This document shows, in pieces, positions 33,071 to 44,690 of a DNA stretch of 64,000 nt. Location of the stretch: the NCBI GenBank assembly GCA_029747585.1, contig JAPEVF010000031.1, positions 106,515 to 170,514 of the forward strand, read 5' to 3'. Made by a program: the position numbers and the translations under genes. Origin of the DNA: Pleurotus djamor (lineage: Eukaryota; Basidiomycota; Agaricomycetes; Agaricales; Pleurotaceae). How positions within the stretch are numbered: position 1 is the stretch's first letter; each line of letters starts with the position of its first letter. The notes beneath the pieces are model-generated. The model was not told the origin of the DNA. It ran no database searches and was given only the letters and a program-made list of their open reading frames with translations.

Positions 33071-34309
33071 TTATGTGTAAGATCGTCCATCCACGAACGT
33101 CGCTCGAATCCTGAGTCTGCCTAAACTATCCGACAATGGCCATTGCTCCCTGACCTGTCTGCTAAACAAAGCCTCGCCATCTCCTGAAGGTGACGCGCCC
33201 GCACCACTTTTAAAGTCTAAAAAGACTTCGCGCAGATGATGGAGACGAGAAGCTACTGCATCAAGGGATGCATAGTCGGAAGCAAGATCTCCGCCAAACG
33301 GGAAAGGACTAATGACTTGGACCTCGAGATGGCAAAGACATGCGGTAGGGGCGAGCGCTGAAAGACAATCATGAACCCACGGAAGGAAGACATGATATCG
33401 CGGGTTGCGGATGAAGAATTGGAGATGGGTAATTCTTGTGAATGAGGTGAGGTCTGGAGATGGCGGAGGCTCGCCGAAGGGCAGGAAGAGGGTAAAGGAG
33501 AGGCTGGAGAGCTCGGATGAAGACGACGTTGGGATTAAGATGGGACTCTCTGTCGTGAGGTCTACGTTCAACCGTTGTAGATTTGGACAATCGAGGCGAA
33601 GGAAACTCATCACCCTTGAGTCTACATCGAGATTGCGAAGATTCCGGAGGTCCTGATGAACCGATGGTACCTGGGTTGATTCGTTAAAAATGGATAAGCC
33701 AATGTCTGTGATATGGAGTTCGCTGAGGAGGGCGCCGCACGCGTCTAGAATGTGAAAGACATCAGCCTTCCCGTTTGAGAGGGACCACCCCACCAAAGAT
33801 AACGATTTCAAATGGGCAGAGCTGGCGAGGTCCCTTGTAGCCTTGACAATTTCGGATGGTATGGTACGCAGGCTGGTGTGTGGATTGTGAGCACGGAGGT
33901 GTAGAAAACGTAGGTTCGGAAAGGATTGTAGAGTTGAGCAAAATTGAGACAGTAAAACGGATGGAGGACCCGGTATTGGATCGACGCCATGGGAATTATA
34001 TCCGCCTTGTAGGATGTACCGAACTTCTTCGACAAATGCGCAGAGATGAGGATGGGTTGGAAAGAAGTGTACAAAAGAGCTCAGGGTGAACGAGTTTCTT
34101 TTGTAGAGATCAGAGCTGATCGTGATGACTCGGAAGACATGACGGCGAGTTGGTGGCAGCCATTCTCGACAAACGAGTGCACAATTTTTCGCAGAGTATT
34201 CATAGCTGCACTGCGTCGCATCAACAAGTACCCCGATGATGATTTCGATGATTTCGATAGGAAAAAATCCTGGAAACGGCCTAGGAAGATCTCGCTTCGA
34301 GTGCGTCAA
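33071..34309 (-). CDS. F-box protein (412 aa)
   Basis: A single uninterrupted frame. An N-terminal F-box-like segment at residues about 13-60 (FFPIEIIEIIIGVLVDATQC, then CALVCREWLPPTRRHVFRVI) is followed by leucine-rich repeats such as FPNLRFLHLRAHNP, SSAHLKSLSLVGWSL and CPNLQRLNVDLT. The layout is typical of the hundreds of F-box proteins in mushroom genomes, which would present targets to SCF ubiquitin ligase. Target unknown. It is not closely similar to the 741-residue F-box gene at 18129 or to the F-box/SUKH-like family. Confidence 0.8.
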   Translation of the reverse strand: MTHSKRDLPRPFPGFFPIEIIEIIIGVLVDATQCSYEYSAKNCALVCREWLPPTRRHVFRVITISSDLYKRNSFTLSSFVHFFPTHPHLCAFVEEVRYILQGGYNSHGVDPIPGPPSVLLSQFCSTLQSFPNLRFLHLRAHNPHTSLRTIPSEIVKATRDLASSAHLKSLSLVGWSLSNGKADVFHILDACGALLSELHITDIGLSIFNESTQVPSVHQDLRNLRNLDVDSRVMSFLRLDCPNLQRLNVDLTTESPILIPTSSSSELSSLSFTLFLPFGEPPPSPDLTSFTRITHLQFFIRNPRYHVFLPWVHDCLSALAPTACLCHLEVQVISPFPFGGDLASDYASLDAVASRLHHLREVFLDFKSGAGASPSGDGEALFSRQVREQWPLSDSLGRLRIRATFVDGRSYT

Positions 34310-34894
34310 AACGGCGGCCTATTTAACAGTCTTGATGAGTTCTGAGTATCAAATGAAGACCCGGCTTACATGCGAGTCCCTATCAGAGCCACACATTCGA
34401 GGTTTCGATGCCCTAACGGAAGAGCATCGTTGACCCATGATGGTGGTTCAACGTTCAAGTTGGAAGGAGCGTGCCGCGGATGACCCAAAAAAGTCGAGCG
34501 CGCGTTGATGAGATCTGCGTGGCCTGGTACAAGCCAATGAGCTGCAGTAAGGAAGTACTTATTTCTTGCTTGTTTCAGCACCCGCTTGGGTGTGTGTTCA
34601 CCGTGCGGAATTCGGCGAATTAATCATGGAACTAGGAGGACGGGAGAACACAAGTTGACGGATAAGGCCAACCCGGAGTCACGTAATATACATATACAGG
34701 AGCTAATAGGAGGACTCAGGAGACTTTTAAGAAGATAACGAGGTTCGCAAGACTTTACGGTCTCATTTAGTGAGGAAAAGGTATACTCTATGAGTTCTGG
34801 GCAGGCTAGAAAGTAGCTTCTATTGAGTTCCGCGTAAACAAAAANCTTCAAAATCTGTTCGCAATAAGCCGATCTGATTATGTCAGCAGTGTAT
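34310..34894. other. intergenic
   Basis: This is the F-box 5' flank and unassigned DNA up to the left edge of the inverted-repeat arm. One ambiguous base at 34845. No gene seen. Confidence 0.4.
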
Positions 34895-37370
34895 AAGTGA
34901 AGCTCCTATCGCTCTCCGAGGACGGAGATCTGTCCCAACCTCTACGATGAGAGGATGTCCTAGTCAATTCTCAAGGCCTCAATTCGCGTCCAACATTCCT
35001 GCCCGTCGAAATGACAACTCACGGTATTGGCACTGGAACCCATTCATGCTTCTGTCAAAGGCGCCCTCTTCTTGCTGGGCTCCATCATGTTGAGGTATGT
35101 ACGTTCTCGTCTCGGAGACAGTCTTGTTCAATGGTGACACCCACACCAAACAGCCCGCGCTGGATCGTCCACGAAAATTGCGGTTCATGGGATAGCTTCT
35201 CACGATTACCGTGTTGGGGCGGTCGCTGGCTAAGAAAACGCGAAGATCTTGCACTGTGGGCTGACGGAATGGATTCGCTTCGAGGGGTGCACAAGGACCA
35301 AATGGTGCGTACCCTACCCCCAGTCCATGTTCCAGTTATGTATTGATCTTGTTTTCAAGGTTAGAAGGATCCAAGCCGTCATCGATTCTATGTAGCATGC
35401 CGGTGACCGCAACAAGCTAGAGATCTTTATTCCAGTCAGACGCGGTGGAGAACTCGAAGACATGAGTCTTGAGCGGGTGGCCAGAAGCGAGCGATGTCCG
35501 GAGGAGGGATTCATGAGGCGCTGAAACTTTCTAGTCGGTTAGTTGCCCACACGAAACCGACATGGTGCGTTTACTCCGATGTACTGCTCAAGGGTGTTGG
35601 GCACTTATATCAGTTTATACCTCCGTAGCGCATGTATGAACACCATTGTTTGCCTTAAGAGGAAACTTCGATTCGCGATTTTAAGGTTTGAACTAGTTCA
35701 TGCCTGCCTTTGACTGGCGAATGTGACGGTGTCCGAATTTGCAGGCACTGTCTGGGTCGCTGGGAGAGGCGTTCAAGACCGTTCCTGACGCTTCGAGTTC
35801 CGTCGTCGGATGATAATCGCTGCGTCAATTGCTTTCAAACCGCACCCACCGTTGGGCATTGTCGTGTATCAGTGCTAAACGTGTATATTGTGTCAGTGCG
35901 TATTCAGATTTGTTATTCTTGGCGCTGCTAAGTCCCTGCGATAGGCTTCGTCCTGAAAGTTTAACAAACTGTAAAGCAGAGATTGCCATGGCGTGCTCAC
36001 CCACTCGAACGAGCGGGATGAAGCAGGGGTGCTACCTGATACGCCTCATCATGCTCGATGTTTCCCTTTTACCCCAACACTGCCCAAGAACTCGGATGTG
36101 GCGAGTTGCTCCTCGCTTCTCTCCCGACAAGATCCCTCTCCGACAACCTGAAGGACGTGATGAATGCAACAGTCGCATGGACGGTACCAGAAGTCGGGAG
36201 GATTGGCCATGACCTCTCCTCAACCAAATCCAATCCATAACCCCATCTATTACCATCNGATTCCTGTGCACCCACACCCGGCCATGGATAAATGCTACGA
36301 TCGCGTAGACAGTCCTAGAATTCGGAGGATGGACGGCAGCGCTACCGCTTCTCCTCGACGAATAATGGACCATGGACCATGACTATCACGACCGCGCCCC
36401 GTCCGTGGCCCTCCTCCCCTCTTCTCATGGCACACGGATGAATCCAGCAGTCGCATGGACGGCACCAGAGCTTGGGAGGATCAGCGATGGCCTCTCCTCA
36501 ACCGAAACTAGTCCATAACTATTACGACGCTGCCCCATCCCATGTCCATTCGACTCTTCGACACCCACACCCAGACATGGATGAATCCGACGGCCGTATA
36601 GACGGTACCAGTGCTCGGAGGATTGACGGCGGCGCCACCGCCTCTCCTCGACGAGCACTAGACCATGACTATCACGACCGCGCCCCATCCATGACGAGCC
36701 TGCCTCCACCGACGAATCCGGCTGCCGCATAGACGGTACCAGAGTCTGGGGGATCAACAGCGGCGCCGCTGCATCTCCACACCCATACCTGGACTATAAC
36801 TATCACGACAGCGCCCCGTCCGTGTCCATTCCCCCTCCCCCCTCCTACATCCTTTCCTCGCAAGTGAACACGGCTGAATCCAACAGTCTCAGAGCCGGTA
36901 CTAGATTTCGGGGGATTGGCGGTTGGCCTCTCCTCGCACGAAACTAGCCCATGACTATTCCAACCGTTGCCCCCTCCGTGTCCATCCGCCAAAACCAAGT
37001 ATTGAGCAACTCCCCAGTCGACGGCGTGTGCTCAAGGGCCGTACCGTCACAGTTCTGAATTCCTCAAGGATGGTCCCATCACACAGCTTACACCGCGATC
37101 CCAACGACCCCGGCGGAGGGGGTTGGACTACTAGTGGGCCTTTATGCCGAGGGCATCGAGTGATGTGGACCATTGCGCCCCTTGAGGATCTCAGACTCCG
37201 GGATTGAAGTGCAATACTTGGAATGGTTGCCTGGGGACTTGAGCAGGGAGCTGAGGGGTTTATATAGGTTTTCTGGATGGACAGACAAACAGAACCTAAC
37301 AGCGGATGTTCGTAGATCTGTCAACGGAACTTTATTTTCTGACAATGCCTCAGGGGGGACGCGTCGCGTC
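34895..37370 (-). repeat. arm A of a 2.4-kb imperfect inverted repeat
   Basis: The reverse complement of this segment aligns with 56205-58594 along essentially its whole length. The outer edge is CCTCAGGGGGGACGCGTCGCGTC at 37345-37367 here, and its reverse complement at 56214-56236. The inner part shares the TCTAGCTTGTTGCGGTCACC region, and the other edge shares GATAGGAGCTT (34897-34907; 58580-58590). Divergence is moderate, with indels. Neither edge shows an obvious terminal inverted repeat or target-site duplication to me. Internally the arm carries a tandem minisatellite (about 36080-36990) and a degenerate gene relic (about 34990-35560). Confidence 0.8.
36080..36990 (-). repeat. tandem minisatellite of about 145-b units in arm A
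   Basis: About six imperfect units, each read on the minus strand as GGGGCGxGGTCGTGATAGT, then CTCGTCGAGGAGAGG, then TCCTCCGA and GGTACCGTCTATGCG with GGATTCATCCGTG. The same array is in arm B, with units starting near 56594, 56757, 56896, 57045, 57184 and 57338. Open frames read through several units with related peptides, but stops and shifts argue against coding. Confidence 0.75.
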
Positions 37371-38114
37371 TTTCGATCACGTGATCAGGAAACCCACCAA
37401 ATTTTGACAAAACGCTACCAAACGCCTTGCAAACGCCAGCCACACGCTGAGCCTCCCACAATTTCGTTTACTTAGCTCCCCGCGGCCGTATCAAGTCAGT
37501 CCGCCACCATTGGCGGTATGTTTCCCTGACCTTGAAGCTTGATCAGCCAAATAGGTCTGTCGGTACTCATATTAGCACCGTACACCACCTACGCATCGTC
37601 AATTGTCACTTCATCGCGACAATGTTTCATACTCGGCAAGCCGTTTGGTGGATATGAGCCCGCTGGAATCGCTCCAGGGCGGTCATTCTCGCTTACGCGC
37701 GCACCAAACAAGCAACCAGATTGTCGCTTCTTGACTTCTGAGACTTCACTCCGAAGGCGTTCCATTCTTAGGCGGTTGCTGCACTTCTGCCCGTCATCCG
37801 ATGATAGGACGGCTGGTCATATCTACCTACGCCATCATAGCTTTATGGCATCACGAGGTCCAGAATTTCCACACCGTCAATGACTTCTGGGAGTAGTTTC
37901 TCGTTTCTCAAGCTGCCATTGGGCTCCCACCACATGCCGAGGGAAGCACCCCACATCCGAATAAGGGGATCATTCTCATATTACACTTGAGGTATTGTGT
38001 AAGGTCGACGGATGATCACCCTTTGATTAGTAGTGAGTAGGTGGACTTAAGGATGCGCCGCTCTATAAGTAGGTTCTCGTGTCGTACTCTTGTCTCTTCC
38101 CAACTCATCCCTCG
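37371..38114. other. P450 upstream region
   Basis: No gene seen. TATAAGT at 38064-38070 is a plausible TATA element, 45 bases before the P450 ATG. Confidence 0.4.
38063..38070 (+). promoter_or_regulatory. TATA box of the P450 gene
   Basis: CTATAAGT, with a CT-rich stretch (CTCTTGTCTCTTCCC) immediately after it and the ATG at 38115. Confidence 0.45.
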
Positions 38115-40697
38115 ATGTCCGTCTTATCTCTCAGCATCGTTGCCCTCGAGCTCGTCGTACTTTACAGTGCTTCTTGGCTCGCCTGGCGCACCCTCCGACA
38201 GTATATCGTGCAAAGTCGCCTAGATAACATCCCTGGACCCCCATCAGCATCTATCTGGAAAGGTCCGAACTGTTTCGTATGAAACCGGCACCTAACTCGA
38301 CTCACTCGTTATTCACAGGAAACCTCGGACAGATATTCAACGTAAAGGGCTGGGATTTTCATACCCAACTTACCAAGACATGTGAGAACATATCGTCCAA
38401 TGTCCACGATTCGCGGATATCTCACCGGTGACTCTCTAGACGGAAACGTCGTCAAGATACATGGCCTATTTGGGGTGATTGATCCGATCGTCCTTTTGCG
38501 ATGCTCAATATTCACAACGTCCGCAGGATAAGCAGCTTTATGTCTCTGACCCCAAGGCCCTCCACTATGTGATCGTAAAAGAGCAAGATATCTACGAGGA
38601 GACCTCCTTGTTTATTCAGTACGTTCACATCACAGGAACCACGAAGTCCATTATTAACCTCATTCTAAACTCGCAATCAGAGGAAACTTGCTGCTTTTCG
38701 GCCCTGGACTACTCTCCACGCTTGGTAAGTTTCATCATCACATTTTACCCCCCGCGATTTTTGTACTAACGAAACTATCTGATCTCTGACAGGCGATGTT
38801 CACCGAAAGCAAAGAAAAATGCTGAATCCCGTGTTTTCTATCGGTCATATGAGGCAGATGGTTCCTACATTCTATGGCGTAGTGAACAAGGTGAGGATGT
38901 TCGTAATCTGTCGCTCAAGCGTATTCATTTACCCTTGGTTCACGGGCTTAGCTTCGGGATACGCTTGCTGAGCGTTGTGCCCAAGGTCCCAAGGAAGTGA
39001 GTAGCATCCTCCGGTTCAGTCTGATACGGTTTTGAGCGGGATCGCATCGACAGATGGATATGCTCAAATGGATGAGTCGCGCCGCCCTCGAGCTGATCAG
39101 TCGGAGTGGACTCGGACACTCTTTCGATCCACTTGAAGATGATGAAGTACCACATCCGTATATCGTGGTAATGAAGAAGCTACAGTATGTTTCCATTGGC
39201 ATCTCTCCTCCTCTTTCCCCTTGACTCTACCTCGTCTCTAGACCGACGCTTTTCGGCATGATCATCGTCCGAAACTTCCTTCCTTGGGTAGTCAAAGTCG
39301 GGCCACCTTCATTCCGGCGTTGGCTCTTGAACGTTGTTCCATGGGAACGTCTCCACCAAGTGCGCGACATGTCTGATTTCATGCACAATACGTCTGTGGA
39401 GATATGGCGAAGTAAGAAGGCGGCAATGGAAAAAGGTGATGCGGCTGTCCTGGATCAAATTGGTCAAGGAAAGGATATCATGAGCATATTGAGTAAGTTT
39501 CGTCGTCCCCGTCAAAAGCTTACCTTGCTTTTACTTACATCCGTCACCTCAGTGCGAGCCAATATAGAAGCTGCAGACGAAGATAAATTACCTGAAGATC
39601 AACTCATCGGCCAGGTAAGTTGTCTTGCTTTCACGTCGTTTTGCTAGCCTTGACAATCATATCCCTCTAGATTTCGTAAGTTTCCTTTCATCTCATCGGG
39701 AATTGTCCTAAACGTACACCGTTCTTCAAGGACTTTGACCCTGGCAGCGGTTGACACCACCTCCGGCGCACTATCTCGCACTCTGGATCAGCTCGCGAAG
39801 CACCCTGAGGTTCAGGCCAAATTGAGACAAGAAGTACGCGAGGCAACTGCGCAGTTTGGTGGAGATCTCGATTACGATACACTCGTGGCCTTGCCTTATC
39901 TCGATGCCATATGTCGTGAGACCCTGCGATTGTAAGTAGCCTTTACTGCGTGGTTCAATCTTGGTTGAAGCTTAAATGTGATCCCATCCTTCGTTTCTTA
40001 GATTCCCTCCGGTTTCATTCCTCTCTCGAACGTATGTGTGCTAAGCCTTGTGTCATGATCATGTCACTTATTATTACGCCCGTAGCACTCGCAAAGAGAC
40101 TATCCTCCCGCTCCAAGACCCTATCCACGGGAACGACGGGAACTTGATCAACGAAATCCATATGCCCGCGGAAACCAATGTAATCATAGGTGTCCGAGCT
40201 TCGAACACCAATCCAGCGCTCTGGGGTCCTGACGCCGCTGAATGGAAACCCGAACGATGGCTGACTCCGCTCCCTGATTCCGTGACTCAGGCCCATGTTC
40301 CCGGTATTTACTCAAATCTGTAAGATTTATTGAACTCCCTCCCGGTCGAGTACTAACCAAGCTGGCCAGGATGACTTTCCTTGGGGGTGGACGTGCTTGC
40401 ATGTGCGTAGGCGTTCACGGGCCATACCTTCCCTCCCTGGATACTAACTTACCAATATTCATAGCGGATTCAAGTTCTCGCAGTTGGAAATGAGTGAGTT
40501 GCCTCATGGCCGACATTACCTCTTGCTAACTCTTTCCGTCAGAGGTCGTCCTCTCAGTTCTCATCTCATCCTTCGAGGTCAAGCCTTCACAAGAGATTGA
40601 TTGGCTGATGACGCCAATCGCTTCACCCGTCGCCAAGTCAGACAAAGCAACCTCGGTAACACCCAATCTACCGATGTCTCTGGAACTGGCGAAGTGA
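38115..40697 (+). CDS. cytochrome P450 monooxygenase
   Basis: About 14 exons. The product begins with a membrane anchor (LSLSIVALELVVLYSASWLA) and the proline hinge IPGPPSASIWKGN. It continues KTYGNVVKIHGLFGDKQLYV, SDPKALHYVIVKEQDIYEE, HRKQRKMLNPVFS (C-helix), the I-helix oxygen-activation motif TLAAVDTTSGALSRTLDQLA, the K-helix ExxR in ICRETLRL, PERWLTPLPDS, and the heme loop MTFLGGGRACIGFKFSQLEM with the Cys thiolate ligand. It ends SLELAK plus TGA at 40697. All P450 landmarks are present, so the enzyme is probably active at the ER in oxidation of small lipophilic or aromatic compounds; the substrate cannot be read from sequence. I do not assign a CYP family number. Confidence 0.9.
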
Positions 40698-40876
40698 TTG
40701 GGGTATCTAAATTTAATGATTGTACGCGCATCGTGACTACGGACAAATTTTGTATGACAATAAGATAGCCAAGGAATGAATGTCGAAGCAGACAAATGCT
40801 GATGCTGAGCGCCACTAATGGGCATAAAATCGTCCCAGATCGTAGACGTTCGAGCTTGAGGCCCTCGCTGAAGCCA

Positions 40877-42128
40877 TCATGACTTGCGGAAAACCTCGAC
40901 TTGCGCCTTCATTCGACTTGCTTGACCTACACGTCAAAGTGTCAGTTATCGCGCCTACTTTCTGAAAACACTCCGTACCAGGGGTGAAGTGGTCCATACA
41001 ACTATCAACCGAGTAATCCATGTAGTTGGCTGTTGGTGGAACCCGAAGGTTGCTTCATTAACGTACGTTTGACCTTTAAACTAGAAAGGCTCACTGATTG
41101 GATCATCTCCTAGTTCGTCAGGACAGGTATCCCGGTCGCGTGGACATCCTTGGCTGCTGTAGGCTTCTGCGGGGGTATCATCGACGTAGTCGCCAGGGCC
41201 GGTGCATCCACCTTCGAAGGTATGGTAGAGACCGAGCCAGTGTCCGACTTCGTGAGTGAGGGTCTGAAGCACATCTTTGTTAGGGCAGGATGACTGGGAA
41301 GGAAATTGAAGATTGAAGTACGTACCCGACCCATGTTGAAACCTTGCGTCGAACCGCCTGGAAGGGTCGAGTATAGGATCACCACACCGTCGTTGACTGG
41401 GTTGTTTTCGTATTCCGCTGGGATAGTTGAATAGCCCAGCAATCCACCTTCAGCATCTTCCCCCTCGATTTTGTCAAACCCAACGGTGTAAATATTCAGT
41501 GACTTCGCGTCTCCAACCTTTAAAGCGGCTTTCATCGCGTCTTGATAAGTTGAGTTGGGAGGAGGAGCCGAGCGGGAAAACCAGTCCGCATTGACGGTTC
41601 GTGTGGTTGAGGCGAGTGTGAATGATATTCCCGAAGTGTTGTAGTCAGTATTCAGAACGGAGATTTGTTGGGAGATTTGTGCGTCTCTGTGAACTAGGGT
41701 AAGGATAACTCGTTAATTGTGGGGAAGGGCCCGACGTACGAGATGTTTCCACCGCTCGTTGAATTATCGATAACGTGGAAGTATACACTAAAGGGATCGA
41801 GGGCGGGATGGCTGGTTGTCGCATTCGTCGGTTGTGAGGCGTATTCGTCGCGCGGACGAGCTATGTGCCCAAGCAAGTCTTGAAACCTCTTTTCCGCGTT
41901 GATCTTCCCCTCCAAAGTCAGGAAGGTGCCACAGCCACGGCCTCTGTATCGCGTAGACAAAAAAAAAACGCGTCAAAATGATGCACCGACTACCAAAGTC
42001 AGAGACTTTAATTACCTGGTACCACCGTGACTGCGATGAAAGACATGGGCCTGGGGTGTGTGACTGGCCGCTAGCGAAGTCAAGGATTGGATCAATACGA
42101 AAAGAAACCAGTGTTTGTCGAAAACCAT
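40877..42128 (-). CDS. secreted M43 (pappalysin-like) zinc metalloprotease
   Basis: From ATG at 42128: signal peptide ([19 protein letters not shown]), exon 1 42128-42016, exon 2 41943-41740, exon 3 from 41686. The product reads [60 protein letters not shown], then the zinc site [19 protein letters not shown], which is the extended HExxHxxGxxH of metzincins. Then come [11 protein letters not shown], the Met-turn [20 protein letters not shown] and [12 protein letters not shown] plus stop at 40877. The paired cysteines are conserved in the fungal Mep1-type branch. It is an extracellular protease in nutrition or interaction; convergent with the P450. The junction just before the zinc site (about 41323/41282) has two possible donors. 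Confidence 0.88.
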
Positions 42129-43298
42129 TGGAAGAGATAGGTGACGGTTGGCTTATGCGGCGTGCTTGAAAATTGAACCATGATGGCAGACCTGCCGTAA
42201 GTGATATTGTGAAGTCATCGAAAAATATGCTTTTTCGTGGGGTTCCCACTAAATTCGGTGGTGAGCTTGCGTGCCCGGCCTTCGGCCGGGTGTGGGCAAT
42301 GCTTAATCTGAGCTTTGTCTGAGTGAGCCCTCTTGATTCCTCCACTCTTAGTTCTTTGAGCAATAGTTAAACTTGATAATGGTCACACCCTGTCTGATAG
42401 TGATAATGCGAGTTATCAGCACAAGTTATCCAATATATATTTCTTCTTTCTGATGACGGAAACACTTCCTAAGGCTCCAGTTGTATGATGTATCTGGAGT
42501 CAGGCCTTAGTAAGTCACGCCGCTTCCAATACGTACATATCTTCTCCTTTTTCGCGATCTTTTACAAGATGACGACGGGCTTGGTACTTGCTGATTCACT
42601 TTTCTTCACTCTCACTGATTTATCCAGAGCATAATCGTAGCCCAAAGCAGCAAGACTCTAGTTTACGTGCATGGAGGCTGTGGAGGGTGTTCTCTTGCAG
42701 ATATTGACATTGCTTCAGCGCTCCTGGGTCTTGAAAAGGAGACAGGGGTATTGATCGTTTATCAAAACTACGTGCATACGATGTAGGCTGTAGCGAGGGC
42801 TGTAGCGAAGGCCAGTGCCTGTGTTCTTATATAGGAAAGGGGCTGACTTAGCCGTAGGACGCACCCAGGCGTCTCGTTCACTGTGACTCAACGTTCACTC
42901 GCGCACGCACGCACACTCACTATCCCACGCCGGAACACTCCCACGCCGGAACAGTTCACACGGTGACCCTTAACGTGTTTTGCACAGCCACCTTTGTATT
43001 TCGCATGGCCTGCGCAAGTAAATAGGGGAGCAAGCTCCCCAATTAGCGTAGTTTGGGTGGGTTCCTATACGTAAAGACAAATCCACCGCTGGCGTCGGCG
43101 AAAGTTAGGTGAAACAGTAAGAAAAAGCACCAGACGATGAGGTCCAGCGTACCTGCAACGCACCTTTGGTGGCTAGTGACAAACTCAGTCCATCGTAAGA
43201 CCAAAGCAAGGTGACCGAAACTTGTTCTCTTGTGATGTGCAGATTACATATACTCACACATAAATGGGGTAAGTAATACTCGAGGGGCGCGACAGCTT
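42129..43298. other. intergenic with hairpin and short direct repeats
   Basis: No gene seen. It contains the perfect palindrome at 42274-42290 and a duplicated CCCACGCCGGAACA at about 42925-42952. The GC(A)-rich CGCACGCACGCACA tract precedes the latter. Upstream sequence of the metalloprotease lies at the left. Confidence 0.4.
42274..42290. repeat. perfect 7-bp hairpin (CCCGGCC-TTC-GGCCGGG)
   Basis: A GC-only stem with a three-base loop, about 150 bases upstream of the metalloprotease ATG on its 5' side. It could be a regulator-binding dyad; no function is known. Confidence 0.5.
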
Positions 43299-44198
43299 TT
43301 ACTCCTCTTCTTCCTCTTCTTCCTCCTCATCAGAAACATAGTATACCGAGCGTAGATAGGGAGCATGGTTGGTAGAGATCCAGGGTGTACAAGAAGAAGA
43401 TAGCTTAACCATCTTCGAGGGTAGTTCTGGCATGGATACACTATGGACCTGTTGCTCTACGCCAAGTCCGTGCAAGTAACGGAGGTAAGGAAGAAGAGAT
43501 TGAAGGCGATCTACCCAGCCCTTCGGCTTCTTTTCCGCTACAACCGACGCACGGAATCCGTGATCAGACTCGAAGGTCTTGATGACTTGATCGCGGTATT
43601 TCCCTTCATCCAACATAAGCCAAGTAGTTTGTTCATTCTCTTCCATGAATATCGGTAGGCCAGGAAGTGGTTGGATGAAATCTGTCTGAACCATGTCGAC
43701 CGCTGGGTCAAGATCAAAGTCTGGGTCGACATCCGATCGGATGACATTGACTGTGCGGATCGTAGGTTTCGATGGGTCCAAAAGATTCCATACATCCATC
43801 CAACGCGCTGAATTACCTGACCGCGCAAGGTAGTTGGCGAACGCAGGAAGGCCTGGCCAAAATCCATAAAATACAGCCTTTGCCGGCCATTCCAACACCC
43901 AGATCCTGAATTCCTCTGGCAGATAGTTGTGTTGAGCGAGTAGAGCATCAACGAATGCTTTGCGGTCAAAGGGAAGAAGATTGTCGAGGACCCAAGGTCT
44001 ACTGTCCAAGAACCAAGGTTCTTGGATGATTTGGTTGTATAGGTCGAGTAAAGCGCGGCGAATTGGATGAATCTCGGCGAGGGGAAGCAGATCGCGCCAT
44101 TGGCGGCACACTGCTCGTCCAGTTATGAGCGTAGTGAGGTGAAATTCGCGAAATACGGCGAGAAGGAGTTCGTCTGGAAGAGCCGTGAGCGTCATCAT
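43299..44198 (-). CDS. F-box protein with SUKH (SMI1/KNR4)-like C-terminal half, copy 1
   Basis: A single exon of about 299 codons from ATG at 44198 (an in-frame ATG follows at 44195; the frame stays open to 44252). The F-box covers residues about 4-50 (LTALPDELLLAVFREFHLTT, then VCRQWRDLLPLAEIHPIRRA). The rest has LPEEFRIWVLEWPAKAVFYG, FIQPLPGLPIFMEENEQ, TTWLMLDEGKYRDQVIKTFE and WVDRLQSLLPYLRYLHGLG. That sequence order recalls SUKH folds (an LP-x-x-F/Y start, a Leu-Asp strand, a closing helix), and F-box plus SUKH is known in FBXO3. The tail is a run of about ten Glu from a CTTCTT microsatellite. It is close to the gene at 58656. F-box identity is solid; SUKH is an inference. Confidence 0.75.
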   Translation of the reverse strand: MMTLTALPDELLLAVFREFHLTTLITGRAVCRQWRDLLPLAEIHPIRRALLDLYNQIIQEPWFLDSRPWVLDNLLPFDRKAFVDALLAQHNYLPEEFRIWVLEWPAKAVFYGFWPGLPAFANYLARSGNSARWMDVWNLLDPSKPTIRTVNVIRSDVDPDFDLDPAVDMVQTDFIQPLPGLPIFMEENEQTTWLMLDEGKYRDQVIKTFESDHGFRASVVAEKKPKGWVDRLQSLLPYLRYLHGLGVEQQVHSVSMPELPSKMVKLSSSCTPWISTNHAPYLRSVYYVSDEEEEEEEEE

Positions 44199-44690
44199 GG
44201 TGGGCTTGTCTTGAGAGCGTTGACGGTGGCGTCGATCATATATGGGGATCATCGATCATTGCCCCTGTCCACGGTCGATCACAGAACAACGCTACAACTC
44301 TACACTGAGTCTCTACTTCGAACGGAAATTAGCGAGCGACTCATTTTGCCACGATGAGTCGCCGCAGAGAGTGACTTGATATTTCCGAGAAAGTGTACGG
44401 AAATCGCACGAAAGTGAGTTGATCATTCCGAGCGAGTGCTCGGAAAGTGCACGGAAACTACATAGACCGTTGCGACTTGTCCCAAACTTGTCCTTGATTT
44501 CCTTCTTCGGGTTGTCAGGGGCGTTAGGAGCTAGCACCTCACGACCGCTTTGTCCCTGTTCACCGGCACCATTTAGCTGTGTTGGGTTTCGCGCTAGATA
44601 AGAGGCGTACACGCTTGGTACACGCAGCTACTTTTCGTCCTCATCTTATCGTCCTTAGTCGACCACTTTAATACCTCAAATAACAGTATC
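44199..44690. promoter_or_regulatory. shared divergent promoter with two dyad elements
   Basis: This is the spacer between the divergent F-box/SUKH-like (-) and deaminase-like (+) genes. It holds two perfect inverted repeats: GCGACTCAT at 44336-44344 with ATGAGTCGC at 44354-44362, and TTCCGAGC at 44426-44433 with GCTCGGAA at 44438-44445. Partial repeats of the TTCCGAG...CGGAAA pattern lie around 44382-44402. These resemble binding sites of dimeric regulators; ATGAGTC is bZIP (AP-1/Gcn4)-like. That function is inferred. Confidence 0.5.

Noticed and set aside
36425..36757. Minisatellite read as a repetitive protein (arms A and B)
   Set aside because: Several units share one frame and give related peptides, but other units have stops or shifts at the same sites, and no start or splice structure spans the array.
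34895..37370. Arm A as a complete DNA transposon with terminal inverted repeats
   Set aside because: I could not find short terminal inverted repeats or a target-site duplication at the arm edges, nor a transposase-like reading frame, so I only call it an inverted repeat.
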